Source of the DNA: Schaalia sp. 19OD2882
GTDB lineage: Bacteria; Actinomycetota; Actinomycetes; Actinomycetales; Actinomycetaceae
DNA length: 64,000 nucleotides
Reading direction: 5' to 3'
NCBI RefSeq assembly: GCF_018986735.1
Contig: NZ_CP065521.1
Location: 2,046,001-2,110,000 of the forward strand
Shown: piece after piece, positions 1-8,561 of the stretch
Numbering within the stretch: position 1 is the first letter of the stretch
Layout: each line of letters opens with the position of its first letter
Translations under genes and position numbers: made by a program
Notes under the pieces: generated by a model
Told to the model about the DNA's origin: nothing
What the model saw: the letters and a program-made list of their open reading frames with translations, nothing else
Databases searched by the model: none

Positions 1-46
1 CTGGTCGAATCCACGCCAGCCTGTGTCCAGGAAGGGAGGCGTGCAC

Positions 47-1270
47 GTGACCCTCACCTTCACGCCGTCACCACGCTCGACGATCGGCATCGAATGGGAA
101 CTCCAGCTGGTCGACAAGGACTCCAACGACCTGCGGCAGGCCGCTGACGCGGTCATCGACAAGGCAGTCGTGGACGGGCGGCGTCATCCGCATGTGCACC
201 GCGAGATGCTGCTCAACACCGTTGAAGTGGTCTCCGGCGCACACCGGAGCGTCGCCGAGTGCATGGCGGACATCCGCCGCACGGTGGCGTTCCTGCGGCC
301 GTTGACCGACGAATTGCGCATCGACCTGGTGGGAGCCGGCACCCACCCCTTCGCCACGCCGGGCCACCAGCGGGTGACGAACACCCGACGCTATGCACAA
401 CTGGTCGAACGCACCCAGTACTGGGGTCGGCAGATGCTCCTGTACGGGGTCCACGTGCACGTGGGAGTCGAGGAACGCGACAAGGTCCTGCCCATCCAGG
501 CGACCCTTGCGTGCTGGATCGGTCACTTGCAGGCGATCTCGGCCTCCTCGCCCGTGTGGGCGGGTGAGGACACGGGGTACGCGTCGAACCGGGCGATGGT
601 CTTCCAGCAGCTGCCCACCGCTGGAATCCCCAGGCGTTTCACCCGCTGGGAGGACCTGGAGTCCTATGTGCAGGACATGGTGCGCACCGGGGTGGTGGCC
701 GGATTCGACGAGATCCGCTGGGACGTGCGGCCCTCGCCGAAGCTCGGCACCGTGGAGAACCGGGTCTTCGACGGCGCGTCGAACGCCCTGGAGGTCGCGG
801 CCTTCGCGGCGCTCACCCACTGCATGGTCGAACTGTGTTCACGCCGCCTGGACCGCGGTGAGGAGTTGCCGTGGTTGCCGGACTGGTTCGTCGCCGAGAA
901 CAAGTGGCGCAGTGCACGCTACGGGCTGGACGCCCGACTCATCGTCGACCGGGACGGCCGCCAGGAGAATGCGCGTGAGGGCCTGGCGCGCCTGTTGGAG
1001 ATCCTCTGCCCCATTGCCGAGGACCTGGGCTGCAGCCAGGAGCTGGCGGGTGTGGAGGAGATCCTGCGCGTGGGGGCCGCCTATGAGCGCCAGCGTGCGG
1101 TGGCCGCGGCCTCGCAAGGTCATCCCCTGGATGACGTCGTCGAGTTCTTGCGCTCGGAGATGAGGGCGGACCGCCCCTTGGAGCCGGCGGAGTTCCTGCG
1201 CGCGCCCCGTGGGGGCACGGCCACCCGCGAGGATCCCCACGCGAACTCCCGAGGGGCCTCCCGCCTGTGA
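47..1270 (+). CDS. Carboxylate-amine ligase, glutamate-cysteine ligase family 2 (YbdK-like)
   Basis: The 407-residue protein matches the GCS2 family: it opens with the SPRSTIGIEWELQL segment that starts most members and carries the HREMLLNTVE and HVHVGVE segments expected for the ATP-grasp-like active site. The family joins the gamma-carboxylate of glutamate to an amine; some members make gamma-glutamylcysteine, but many have no proven substrate, so the exact reaction is uncertain. I chose the GTG at 47 because a GGGAGG lies about 7 bases upstream; an in-frame GTG at 23 would add eight residues without a ribosome site. It is the only plus-strand gene of the left 19 kb and converges on tsaD. 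Confidence 0.85.
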   Translation: MTLTFTPSPRSTIGIEWELQLVDKDSNDLRQAADAVIDKAVVDGRRHPHVHREMLLNTVEVVSGAHRSVAECMADIRRTVAFLRPLTDELRIDLVGAGTHPFATPGHQRVTNTRRYAQLVERTQYWGRQMLLYGVHVHVGVEERDKVLPIQATLACWIGHLQAISASSPVWAGEDTGYASNRAMVFQQLPTAGIPRRFTRWEDLESYVQDMVRTGVVAGFDEIRWDVRPSPKLGTVENRVFDGASNALEVAAFAALTHCMVELCSRRLDRGEELPWLPDWFVAENKWRSARYGLDARLIVDRDGRQENAREGLARLLEILCPIAEDLGCSQELAGVEEILRVGAAYERQRAVAAASQGHPLDDVVEFLRSEMRADRPLEPAEFLRAPRGGTATREDPHANSRGASRL

Positions 1271-1306
1271 AGGCACCCACCCTCTCCGATCCGTGAGATT
1301 CGTCCG

Positions 1307-2371
1307 TCAGCGCGCGGGCGCCCCACCCACCATGGAGGTTTGGGTCAGCGGCATTGCGGAGTCCGGGGAGAAGTCCCAGTCCGAGGGCGCAACCCCCGCA
1401 CGGACAAGGGCCGCGCCCATGGCGGCGATCTGCGCCCCGTTGTCGGTGCAAAAGCGCAGCGGAGGGATGCGCACCCGGACGCCGGCGGCTTCGGCGCGCT
1501 CGGCGAGCAGCTCCCGCAGCCGCGAATTCGCGCTGAATCCCCCGCCCACGACGATCACGCCCGCACCCGAGTCGATGGCGGCCTGGACGGCCTTGGCGGT
1601 CAGTGAATCGTTGACGGCCTCGGAAAAACCTGCGCACACGTCGCGGGCGTCGATCTGCTCGCCGCGTTCCTCAGCGCCTTCGACGTAGCGGGCCACCGCC
1701 GTCTTCAGCCCGGAGAAGCTGAAGTCGTGACGGTGGCGTTCCTTGTCCTTGCCCGCGGCCAGACCCCTGGGGAAACGCACGGCCTCACGCGAACCCTCGC
1801 GGGCAAGCCGGTCCACGTGCGGGCCGCCCGGGTAGGGCAGGCCCAGCAGGCGCCCTACCTTGTCGAAGGCCTCACCCGCCGCGTCATCCAGGGTTCCTCC
1901 CAATTCGCGCACGTCGGTGGCGATGTCGCGGATCTCCAGCAGATTCGAGTGCCCGCCCGAGACGACCAGGCCGATGAAGTGCTCGGGCAGCGGCCCGTGG
2001 GCAAGGGTGTCGACGGCCAGGTGGCCGATGACGTGGTTGACGCCGTACAGGGGCCTGCCAAGGGTCGAGGCAAGGGTCTTGGCCGCGCAGATGCCCACGG
2101 TGAGGGATCCGACCAGCCCCGGGCCCGCGGCCACGGCGATGGCGTCGACCTGCTCCAAGGTGACGCCGGCCTCGTCCAGGGCGCAGGACAGGGTGGGCAG
2201 GAAGGACTCCAGGTGGGCGCGCGAGGCGATCTCGGGGATGATGCCGCCGTAGCGGGAGTGTTCGTCCATCGAGGTCGCGGTGCGGTCGGCCAGCAGGGCG
2301 CATCCGCGTACGAGGGCGACGCCGGTTTCGTCGCAGGTCGATTCGATGCCGAGTACGAGAGCGTCAGTCAC
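1307..2371 (-). CDS. tsaD: tRNA N6-threonylcarbamoyladenosine transferase subunit TsaD
   Basis: TsaD transfers the threonylcarbamoyl group to A37 of ANN-decoding tRNAs, working with TsaB and TsaE in the cytoplasm. The 354-residue length and the start LVLGIESTCDETG are typical, and the NHVIGH segment gives the two metal-binding histidines; SGGHSNLL and GGFSANSRLREL are further family segments. The frame stays open upstream to 2617, but the GTG at 2371 puts the protein start at the conserved beta-strand, so the longer form is rejected. In many relatives tsaD directly follows rimI; here it is about 4.5 kb away from tsaE-tsaB-rimI, separated by sdhCAB and a small membrane protein. Confidence 0.95.
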   Translation of the reverse strand: MTDALVLGIESTCDETGVALVRGCALLADRTATSMDEHSRYGGIIPEIASRAHLESFLPTLSCALDEAGVTLEQVDAIAVAAGPGLVGSLTVGICAAKTLASTLGRPLYGVNHVIGHLAVDTLAHGPLPEHFIGLVVSGGHSNLLEIRDIATDVRELGGTLDDAAGEAFDKVGRLLGLPYPGGPHVDRLAREGSREAVRFPRGLAAGKDKERHRHDFSFSGLKTAVARYVEGAEERGEQIDARDVCAGFSEAVNDSLTAKAVQAAIDSGAGVIVVGGGFSANSRLRELLAERAEAAGVRVRIPPLRFCTDNGAQIAAMGAALVRAGVAPSDWDFSPDSAMPLTQTSMVGGAPAR

Positions 2372-2439
2372 GGGCTCAAGTGTAGGGCCCGCCTCGGGCG
2401 CGGCCCCGGCCGCCGCCGGGCGCCTCCCGCAGGGGCGAC

Positions 2440-2982
2440 TCACATGGGGGAACCGCAGGAGGAGCAAAAGCGCGCGTCCTCGGTCTCCAGGTAGGAGCAC
2501 CTGGGGCAGCGCACCCGGATCTGCGGTTGGGCGGCCCCCATGTGTGCGGCCATGTCTCGGATGATCGGCATCTCCTCGAGTTTGTCCTGCTCCTGAGCGC
2601 CTTCGGAACGCTTCCACGGTTCGGCGTCACGAGCCTCGCCCTGGGGAGACAGGATGATGCCCGACCCCGCCAGTCCCTTCTTGCCGACCCCTCGCACCCA
2701 CTGGCCCAGCGAGATGAGCAGGATCCCGATGAACGCCAGGGGGAACATGGTGAAGGGAGTCCTGATCCCGTCCTCGGGGAAGAACCCGTGGCTGGTCGCC
2801 GCCGACTGGAGGGCGTGGAAGAAGCCGAAGAAGGACACGAAGACGGACAGGAACATGAGGACGCCGACCGCCTGGATGACGGCCCCACCGTAGTAGGCGA
2901 CCTTGCGCCAGGGCTCCACGTCATAGCGACGGGGGTCGTTCCTCTCGTAGGGGGAAGAGGGGTGCGGCGTCTGGCTGCTCAT
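2440..2982 (-). CDS. Small membrane protein with C-terminal zinc ribbon
   Basis: The product is 180 residues. Two hydrophobic stretches, roughly residues 28-50 and 68-90, are predicted membrane helices, and the C-terminus holds a zinc ribbon of the CPRCSYLE...CSSCGSP pattern, that is two CxxC pairs. I know no function for this combination; zinc-ribbon membrane proteins of this type are widespread and uncharacterised in actinobacteria. The ATG at 2982 has a strong AAGGAGG-type ribosome site; the frame open to 3114 is not needed. It lies between sdhB and tsaD on the same strand, 69 bases before tsaD, so it may be co-transcribed with tsaD. Confidence 0.8.
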   Translation of the reverse strand: MSSQTPHPSSPYERNDPRRYDVEPWRKVAYYGGAVIQAVGVLMFLSVFVSFFGFFHALQSAATSHGFFPEDGIRTPFTMFPLAFIGILLISLGQWVRGVGKKGLAGSGIILSPQGEARDAEPWKRSEGAQEQDKLEEMPIIRDMAAHMGAAQPQIRVRCPRCSYLETEDARFCSSCGSPM

Positions 2983-3120
2983 GTGGCCTCCTTGGTGTGA
3001 ATCCTTGACCACCATACGTCCGTCCCGGCACGAGGGCGCGCGCGGGCAGGGGCCATGGGGTCGGGGCGGGCCCTGCCGCCCTCGTCCCGCTCCGAAAGAC
3101 AGGAGTGCGGCCATGGACGC

Positions 3121-3156
3121 CGGCGCCCCGGCCGAGCGAAGTCGACCGGGGCGCCG
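3121..3156 (-). terminator. Stem-loop after sdhB
   Basis: An 11-bp perfect inverted repeat (CGGCGCCCCGG and its complement) flanks a 14-base loop and begins about 20 bases after the sdhB stop. It has no U-tract, as is usual for high-GC actinobacterial terminators. It probably ends the sdhCAB transcript before the zinc-ribbon gene. Confidence 0.55.
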
Positions 3157-3174
3157 CGCGAGCGTCGAAGCGGC

Positions 3175-3918
3175 TCACACGCCCATGAAGGCGGCCTTGC
3201 CGAGTTGACGGTTCAGGGTGGAGATCACGTCCAGGGGGATCTCCTTGGGGCACACGGCCGCGCACTCACCGATGTTCGTGCAGGAACCGAAGCCTTCCTC
3301 GTCCAGCTGGTTGAGCATGGCGACGACGCGCCTGAGGTTTTCCGGCTTGCCCTGTGGCAGCAACTGCAGGTGCGTGACCTTTGCCGAGGTGAAGAGCATT
3401 GCCGAGGCGTTCGGGCACGCCGCCACACAGGCGCCGCAGCCGATGCAGGCCGCCGCCTCGAAGGCGCGGTCCGCGTCACCCTTGGGCACCGGGGTTGCGT
3501 GGGCGTCCGGCGCTGCACCCGTGTTCACCGAGATGTAGCCGCCGGCCTGGATGATCCGGTCCAGGGCGGAACGGTTGACCACCAGGTCCTTGATGATCGG
3601 GAAGGCCTGTGCGCGCCACGGCTCGATGGTGATGACGTCCCCGTCGTTGAAGGTGCGCATGTGCAGCTGGCAGGTGGTGGTGACCTCCGGGCCGTGGGCG
3701 ACACCGTTGATGACGATGCCGCACTGGCCACAGATGCCTTCACGGCAGTCCGAGTCGAAGGCGATGGGCTCCTCACCGCGGGCAAAGAGCTCCTCGTTCA
3801 ACACGTCGAGCATCTCGAGGAAGGAGGACTCCTCGGAAATGCCGCGGATCTGGTATTCGTGCATGGCGCCGGGGTCCTGGGGACCGCTCTGACGCCAGAT
3901 CTTCAGTGTCAGGTTCAC
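3175..3918 (-). CDS. sdhB: Succinate dehydrogenase / fumarate reductase iron-sulfur subunit
   Basis: SdhB passes electrons from the flavin of SdhA to the membrane quinone site. The 247-residue protein has an N-terminal plant-type ferredoxin domain with the [2Fe-2S] cysteines in CREGICGQC and a later Cys in TTTCQLHM. Its C-terminal domain has the clusters [12 protein letters not shown] and the C...C...CP set in [12 protein letters not shown]. The start overlaps the sdhA stop by four bases, so the two are translationally coupled. The long, B-type layout with one cytochrome subunit matches other actinobacterial enzymes. Direction (succinate oxidation or fumarate reduction) cannot be told from sequence; members of Actinomycetaceae are often fermentative and could use it as fumarate reductase. 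Confidence 0.95.
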   Translation of the reverse strand: MNLTLKIWRQSGPQDPGAMHEYQIRGISEESSFLEMLDVLNEELFARGEEPIAFDSDCREGICGQCGIVINGVAHGPEVTTTCQLHMRTFNDGDVITIEPWRAQAFPIIKDLVVNRSALDRIIQAGGYISVNTGAAPDAHATPVPKGDADRAFEAAACIGCGACVAACPNASAMLFTSAKVTHLQLLPQGKPENLRRVVAMLNQLDEEGFGSCTNIGECAAVCPKEIPLDVISTLNRQLGKAAFMGV

Positions 3919-5894
3919 TTGTAGCTCCGCTGCTTCAGCTCGATGTTGTTGTAGACCAGTTCTTCCTTGTGCAGGATCGGGGGCTGACCTTCACCGGTCC
4001 ACTCCCAGGCCGACACGAAGAGGAACCTGTCGTCGTGGCGCAGGGCCTCGCCCTCCTCGGTCTGCGACTCGGCACGGAAGTGCCCACCGCAGGACTCCTC
4101 GCGCACCAGGGCGTCGATGCACATGAGTTCGCCCAGTTCCATGAAGTCGGCCACACGGCCGGCCTTCTCCAGGGACTGGTTGAGCTCGCCGATCGACTTG
4201 CCGGGGACCCGCACATTGGCCCAGAACTCGGCGCGCAGCTCACGGATGAGTCCGATCGCCTTCTTCAGGCCCTCGGCCGTGCGCTCCATGCCGCAGTACT
4301 CCCACATGATGGAGCCGAGCTCCTTGTGGAAGCTGTCGACGGAACGGTTGCCACCGACCGCCATGAGGCGGTCGATGCGGGCCTGTGCTTCTTCCAGGGC
4401 AGCCACGACGTCCGGAGAGGACTCGTCCAGCTTGGGCAGGTTGAAGCACTTTGCCAAGTAGTCGTTGATCGTGTTGGGCAGGACGAAGTAGCCGTCCGAC
4501 AGGCCCTGCATGAGGGCCGACGCACCCAGACGGTTGGCCCCGTGGTCGGAGAAGTTCGCCTCGCCGGCCACGTACAGGCCCGGAAGGTTGGACTCCAGGT
4601 CGTAGTCGACCCACAGGCCACCCATCGTGTAGTGCACGGCCGGGTAGATGCGCATCGGGGTCTCGTAGGGGTTGTCGCCCGTGATGCGCTCGTACATGTC
4701 GAAGAGGTTGCCGTACTTGGCGGAGACGGCGGCCCGCCCCATGCGCTGGATCGCGTCGGCGAAGTCGAGGTAGACGCCGCGGGCGACTCCGTCGATCTTC
4801 GGCCCCACACCGCGGCCCTCGTCGCACATGTTCTTCGCCTGACGCGAGGCGATGTCACGCGGCACGAGATTGCCGAAGGACGGGTAGATGCGCTCCAGGT
4901 AGTAGTCGCGGTCCTCCTCGGGGATGTCGCGCGGGTCCTTCTCGCAGTCCTCGGCCCTCTTGGGCACCCAGATGCGACCGTCGTTGCGCAGCGACTCGGA
5001 CATGAGCGTGAGCTTGGACTGCTGGTCGCCGTGCTGGGGGATGCAGGTCGGGTGGATCTGCGTGAAGCAGGGGTTGCCGAACCACGCGCCCTTGCGGTGG
5101 GCGCGCCAGATGGCGGTGGCATTGCAGCCCATGGCGTTGGTGGACAGGAAGAAGACGTTGCCGTAGCCGCCGGTGGCCAGGACGACCGCGTCTGCCACGA
5201 AGGTCTGCAGTTCACCGGTGGTCATGTCGCGGGCGATGATGCCGCGGGCGCGACCCTCGGAGACGATGATCTCGACCATCTCGTGACGCGGGTGCTCGGT
5301 GACGGTGCCGGCCGCGACCTGCCGCTCCAGCGCCTGGTAGGCGCCGATGAGCAGCTGCTGGCCGGTCTGGCCGCGAGCGTAGAAGGTGCGCGAGACCTGC
5401 ACGCCACCGAAGGAGCGGTTGTCGAGCAGGCCGCCGTACTCGCGGGCGAAGGGGACGCCCTGGGCGACGCACTGGTCGATGATGGCGGCGCTGACCTCGG
5501 CCAGACGGTAGACGTTGGTTTCGCGGGCGCGGTAGTCGCCGCCCTTGACCGTGTCGTAGAAGAGTCGGTGGACCGAGTCGTTGTCGTTGCGGTAGTTCTT
5601 GGCCGCGTTGATGCCACCCTGCGCGGCGATGGAGTGCGCGCGGCGGGCGGAGTCCTGGTAGAAGAAGGCGTCGACGTTGTAGCCCATCTCGCCCAGCGAG
5701 GCGGCGGCGGCGCCACCGGCAAGGCCGGTGCCCACGATGATGACGCGGAGCTTGCGGCGGTTGGCGGGGTTGACCAGGGCGGCGCGGAACTTGCGGGCCT
5801 CCCAGCACTCCGACAGGGGCACGTCCATGGGGGCCTTGGTGTCGAGGGCGGGCTCGCCCTCGGTGTACAGATCCTTGTTCAGGTTGTCAGTCAT
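3915..5894 (-). CDS. sdhA: Succinate dehydrogenase / fumarate reductase flavoprotein subunit
   Basis: SdhA is the FAD-carrying catalytic subunit. The 659-residue protein contains the dinucleotide-binding segment [18 protein letters not shown] near residue 50, the [11 protein letters not shown] segment that carries the FAD-linking histidine, and the conserved C-terminal GHFR region. The ATG at 5894 lies 16 bases after the sdhC stop, and its stop overlaps sdhB, so the three genes form one operon in the order sdhC-sdhA-sdhB. Confidence 0.96.
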   Translation of the reverse strand: MTDNLNKDLYTEGEPALDTKAPMDVPLSECWEARKFRAALVNPANRRKLRVIIVGTGLAGGAAAASLGEMGYNVDAFFYQDSARRAHSIAAQGGINAAKNYRNDNDSVHRLFYDTVKGGDYRARETNVYRLAEVSAAIIDQCVAQGVPFAREYGGLLDNRSFGGVQVSRTFYARGQTGQQLLIGAYQALERQVAAGTVTEHPRHEMVEIIVSEGRARGIIARDMTTGELQTFVADAVVLATGGYGNVFFLSTNAMGCNATAIWRAHRKGAWFGNPCFTQIHPTCIPQHGDQQSKLTLMSESLRNDGRIWVPKRAEDCEKDPRDIPEEDRDYYLERIYPSFGNLVPRDIASRQAKNMCDEGRGVGPKIDGVARGVYLDFADAIQRMGRAAVSAKYGNLFDMYERITGDNPYETPMRIYPAVHYTMGGLWVDYDLESNLPGLYVAGEANFSDHGANRLGASALMQGLSDGYFVLPNTINDYLAKCFNLPKLDESSPDVVAALEEAQARIDRLMAVGGNRSVDSFHKELGSIMWEYCGMERTAEGLKKAIGLIRELRAEFWANVRVPGKSIGELNQSLEKAGRVADFMELGELMCIDALVREESCGGHFRAESQTEEGEALRHDDRFLFVSAWEWTGEGQPPILHKEELVYNNIELKQRSYK

Positions 5895-5910
5895 GTGCGT
5901 TCAGCCTTCC

Positions 5911-6612
5911 TCAGTGGATGTACCCGACGGCGATCGCCAGCGGCGGCAGGGCGAACATCACGAAGATGAGAGCGCCGATGAGGCCCGACACGATCTCCAT
6001 GAAGCGGCGGGTGCCGGCACGCACCCAACCCAGGGACTGGAAGGCGGACCAGAAGCCGTGGGAGACGTGCAGGCACGCAGCGGCGACGAAGACGACGTAG
6101 ACCAGGACCATGACGGGGTTCTGGAAGGAGGCGACCATGCGCTCGTAGGGGGTGTTGTCCGCGGTGAAGCCGGTGCGGACGGTGGCGGTGGTGAAGTGCA
6201 GGATGTGGAAGACGATGAAGCCGAGCAGCAGGACGGCAGTGGCCCGCATGGTCCTGGCGGCGTAGGCGTCGGCGACGTTCTTCTTCACCACGTAGCGGGA
6301 GCGACGAGCCCTGCGCGAACGCGCCCACGTGTCGGCTGCGGCTGCCACGTGGATGACGAGCATGAGCAGCATCGCCGCACGGAAGACCCAGATGAATCCA
6401 CCGTGGGGGAAGATCGGGTAGAGGGCATCCCCCTTGAGCCACTCGGCGTAGTGGTCGTACGCCTCCTGACCGAGGAACATCTTGAGGTTGCCGTAGGAGT
6501 GGAAGAGCAGGAAGAAGACGAAGACAAGTCCCGAGACCGCCATGAGTTGCTTGACGAACACAGTGGTGGTCCACGCGTGACGCTTCTTCGTCGCGACATT
6601 CGTTGTGGCCAT
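5911..6612 (-). CDS. sdhC: Succinate dehydrogenase cytochrome b subunit, single-subunit type
   Basis: The 233-residue membrane protein anchors SdhAB and carries haem b. Five hydrophobic segments are visible, beginning with FVKQLMAVSGLVFVFFLLFH; the His of LLFHSYGN and those in VIHVAAAAD, FHILHF and CLHVSHG are candidate haem ligands. This matches the five-helix B-type cytochrome b558 found in Bacillus and actinobacteria. The ATG at 6612 starts at the conserved region, although the frame is open to 6690. No ribosome site precedes it. A TAGTCT box lies just 7 bases upstream, so a leaderless transcript is likely. Confidence 0.92.
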   Translation of the reverse strand: MATTNVATKKRHAWTTTVFVKQLMAVSGLVFVFFLLFHSYGNLKMFLGQEAYDHYAEWLKGDALYPIFPHGGFIWVFRAAMLLMLVIHVAAAADTWARSRRARRSRYVVKKNVADAYAARTMRATAVLLLGFIVFHILHFTTATVRTGFTADNTPYERMVASFQNPVMVLVYVVFVAAACLHVSHGFWSAFQSLGWVRAGTRRFMEIVSGLIGALIFVMFALPPLAIAVGYIH

Positions 6613-6627
6613 GAGCGCAAGACTAGG
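6613..6627 (-). promoter_or_regulatory. Possible -10 box for a leaderless sdhCAB transcript
   Basis: On the minus strand TAGTCT (actinobacterial TAnnnT type) lies 7 bases before the sdhC ATG, which would place the transcription start at or beside the start codon. No purine-rich ribosome site is present, which agrees with leaderless translation. No convincing -35 box was found. Confidence 0.35.
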
Positions 6628-6821
6628 GGTGTCGCGGGCCACGATCGTGGGACCGATGGGCGCCCGGTCACGTCGACGAATCCGGCGCAATCATTTTCCG
6701 CGCAATTCCGCGGATCCACTCTGCTTCGGCGAGCGTCCTCCCCGGTGCGGGCGCACCCGGGTACCCATCGGCGCAAGGTGGGCTGACCTGCATTTTACGA
6801 AGGACTCCGCTTCACATTTGC

Positions 6822-7268
6822 TCACGCGAGCCGGGCGCACATGGTCACGGCGTCCTCGACGGGGTTTCGGAAGTAGCGGGCCACCCGTCCGATCTCCTTG
6901 AATCCGACCGCCCGGTAGAGGTGCTGGGCACCCTCGTTGGAGCGTCGGACCTCCAGGAAGACGCGCTCGGCCCCGGCCTCTCGGGCGGCCCGCAGGAGGT
7001 CTTCGACCAGGGCCCGCCCGATACCGCGTCCCCGGTGGGCAGGCGCGACGCCGACACTCATGACATCCGCATCCACTCCCAGGGCGATCCCCGCCCAGGC
7101 GACGAGGACTCCCTCCTCGCGCACCCCGACCCAGTGACGCCGGGGGGACGACAGCTCCTCGGCGACCATGGGAAAGGTCCACGGGTCTTCGGCGAAGACG
7201 ACCGATTCCAGCGCATGGACCTCCTGGGCGTCCTCGGGCCCCAGGGGGAGCAGGACGGGGGCGCTCAC
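6822..7268 (-). CDS. rimI: Ribosomal-protein-alanine N-acetyltransferase RimI
   Basis: The 148-residue protein is a GNAT-fold acetyltransferase. The acetyl-CoA-binding motif A is VGVAPAHRGRGIGRAL (Q/RxxGxG type), followed by the NEGAQHLYRAVGF motif B. RimI acetylates the N-terminal alanine of S18; in actinobacteria it may act on several proteins. Its start overlaps the tsaB stop by four bases, so it belongs to the tsaE-tsaB-rimI run. The position next to tsaB supports RimI over a generic GNAT. Confidence 0.9.
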   Translation of the reverse strand: MSAPVLLPLGPEDAQEVHALESVVFAEDPWTFPMVAEELSSPRRHWVGVREEGVLVAWAGIALGVDADVMSVGVAPAHRGRGIGRALVEDLLRAAREAGAERVFLEVRRSNEGAQHLYRAVGFKEIGRVARYFRNPVEDAVTMCARLA

Positions 7269-7984
7269 ATCCGCTCCGGGGCGCGCCCCTGGATGTCGGG
7301 TCGGCGCAGGTAGAGGGGCTCGGTGCCCAGGCTCGCACGGTCCCCACGGGCCAGACGCGCACCGACGATGCGCACCATGACGGCCGGGTCCAGTGCCTCC
7401 AACGGGCCCAACAGGGCCGTGTCGATGGCGTCGCGGGCGTGGGCCGGCAGGGCCTCCTCGACGACGACCAGGGCGGAGCTCGCACGCATCTGGTTCGCGA
7501 GTTGGGCGGGTGAGCCGACCTCGAGGCGCCCGACCAGCGCGACGTCATCGGGGCCTTCGGCGGTGAAGTGGCCCCAGTGGAGTTCACGTCTGCGCGCGTC
7601 GGAGACGGCGAAGACGCTGCGTTCGGGGGGCAGGCGGTCCAGTGCCGCCCTGGCCAGGACCGCCAAGGAGGGCACGCCCCACACGGGCACGCCCACGGCG
7701 GCCGCCAGGACGCGGGCGCTGACCAGCCCGGCGCGCAGGCCCGTGAAGGGGGCCGGTCCGGTTCCCACCAGGACCGCCTCCAAGCGCTTCTCGGGCGCCA
7801 GGTCCTCCTGGTGCCTGGCGAGGTCCGTGGGAAGGCCGGCCTCGGTGAGGACCCGCCGCAGGAGGGGTGTGATGGCTTCGACGTGGTGGCGCGGGGAGTC
7901 CCCGTGCGCGCGGGCCAGGACCTGGCCGTCCTTGACGAGGGCGATGGAGGTGGTCGAGGAGGTGTCGAGGCACAGGTGGATCAC
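7265..7984 (-). CDS. tsaB: tRNA threonylcarbamoyladenosine biosynthesis protein TsaB
   Basis: TsaB is the inactive ASKHA-fold partner that binds TsaD and TsaE for t6A synthesis. The 239-residue product starts with the family segment LCLDTSSTTSIALVKDG and has GTGPAPFTGLRAGL, the TsaB version of the sugar-kinase loop; unlike TsaD it lacks the metal-binding histidine pair. It lies 10 bases after tsaE and overlaps rimI, as in many bacteria. Confidence 0.93.
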   Translation of the reverse strand: MIHLCLDTSSTTSIALVKDGQVLARAHGDSPRHHVEAITPLLRRVLTEAGLPTDLARHQEDLAPEKRLEAVLVGTGPAPFTGLRAGLVSARVLAAAVGVPVWGVPSLAVLARAALDRLPPERSVFAVSDARRRELHWGHFTAEGPDDVALVGRLEVGSPAQLANQMRASSALVVVEEALPAHARDAIDTALLGPLEALDPAVMVRIVGARLARGDRASLGTEPLYLRRPDIQGRAPERM

Positions 7985-7994
7985 GGCATGGATC

Positions 7995-8561
7995 CTACTC
8001 GTCGGGCTCCGCGGGATCGCCCTGCGTCCCGCTGATCGCTTCCCGGTCGGCCAGGGCCTCGAGGACCCCGTCCCAGCGTGCGCCGTGGGGATTCAGGGTG
8101 ATGAGGCGGGAGCCGTCGTCCATGTGCGCCAAGTCCAGGGAGCCCTCCTCGTCCCTGTCGGCTGCGCCGCCGGTGCCTCGGGTCAGGTCGACCTCCAGGC
8201 GGGATTCGGACATGGCCTCGGTCTTGCCCCGGCCCCATTCGACGACGGTCACGGCCTCGTCCACGGTGGAGTCCAGGTCCAGGGTCTCCAGGTCCTCGAC
8301 CCCGGTGATCCGGTAGGCGTCCGCGTGGATGAGATCCGGGCCACCGCAGGTGGAGGGGTGGACGCGGGCGACGATGTACGTCGGGGAGGTCACCCCCGCT
8401 CGCACGCCCAGGCCCTGAGCGAGGCCCTGGGTGAAGGTGGTCTTTCCCGCTCCCAGGCCCCCGCAGAGCATGACGAGGTCGCCGGCGCGCAACAGGGCGC
8501 CCAGTGCGCGCCCGAGGTCGCGCGTCTGGTCGGGGCTGTTCGTGCGAAAGCTCATGCGCAT
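7995..8561 (-). CDS. tsaE: tRNA threonylcarbamoyladenosine biosynthesis ATPase TsaE
   Basis: TsaE is a small P-loop ATPase needed to reset the TsaBD complex. The Walker A motif GGLGAGKTT lies near residue 35, with the TSPTY segment that follows it in the family and a Walker-B-like LIHADAYRI. The protein is 188 residues, longer than the usual 150-160 because of a charged insert and tail. Two starts are possible: ATG at 8561, five bases after a GGAGG, or ATG at 8555, which overlaps the alr stop by three bases; I use the first. It is translationally coupled to alr. Confidence 0.93.
   Translation of the reverse strand: MRMSFRTNSPDQTRDLGRALGALLRAGDLVMLCGGLGAGKTTFTQGLAQGLGVRAGVTSPTYIVARVHPSTCGGPDLIHADAYRITGVEDLETLDLDSTVDEAVTVVEWGRGKTEAMSESRLEVDLTRGTGGAADRDEEGSLDLAHMDDGSRLITLNPHGARWDGVLEALADREAISGTQGDPAEPDE

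Noticed and set aside
1307..2617. A 436-residue form of TsaD
   Set aside because: The extra N-terminal residues show no similarity to the family; the standard start at 2371 gives the usual length.
3906..5969. A 687-codon open frame on the plus strand opposite sdhA
   Set aside because: It is the antisense frame of a clear sdhA gene; GC-rich DNA leaves such frames open. Its repetitive Val, Asp, His and Gly content fits an antisense shadow, and no domain is recognisable.
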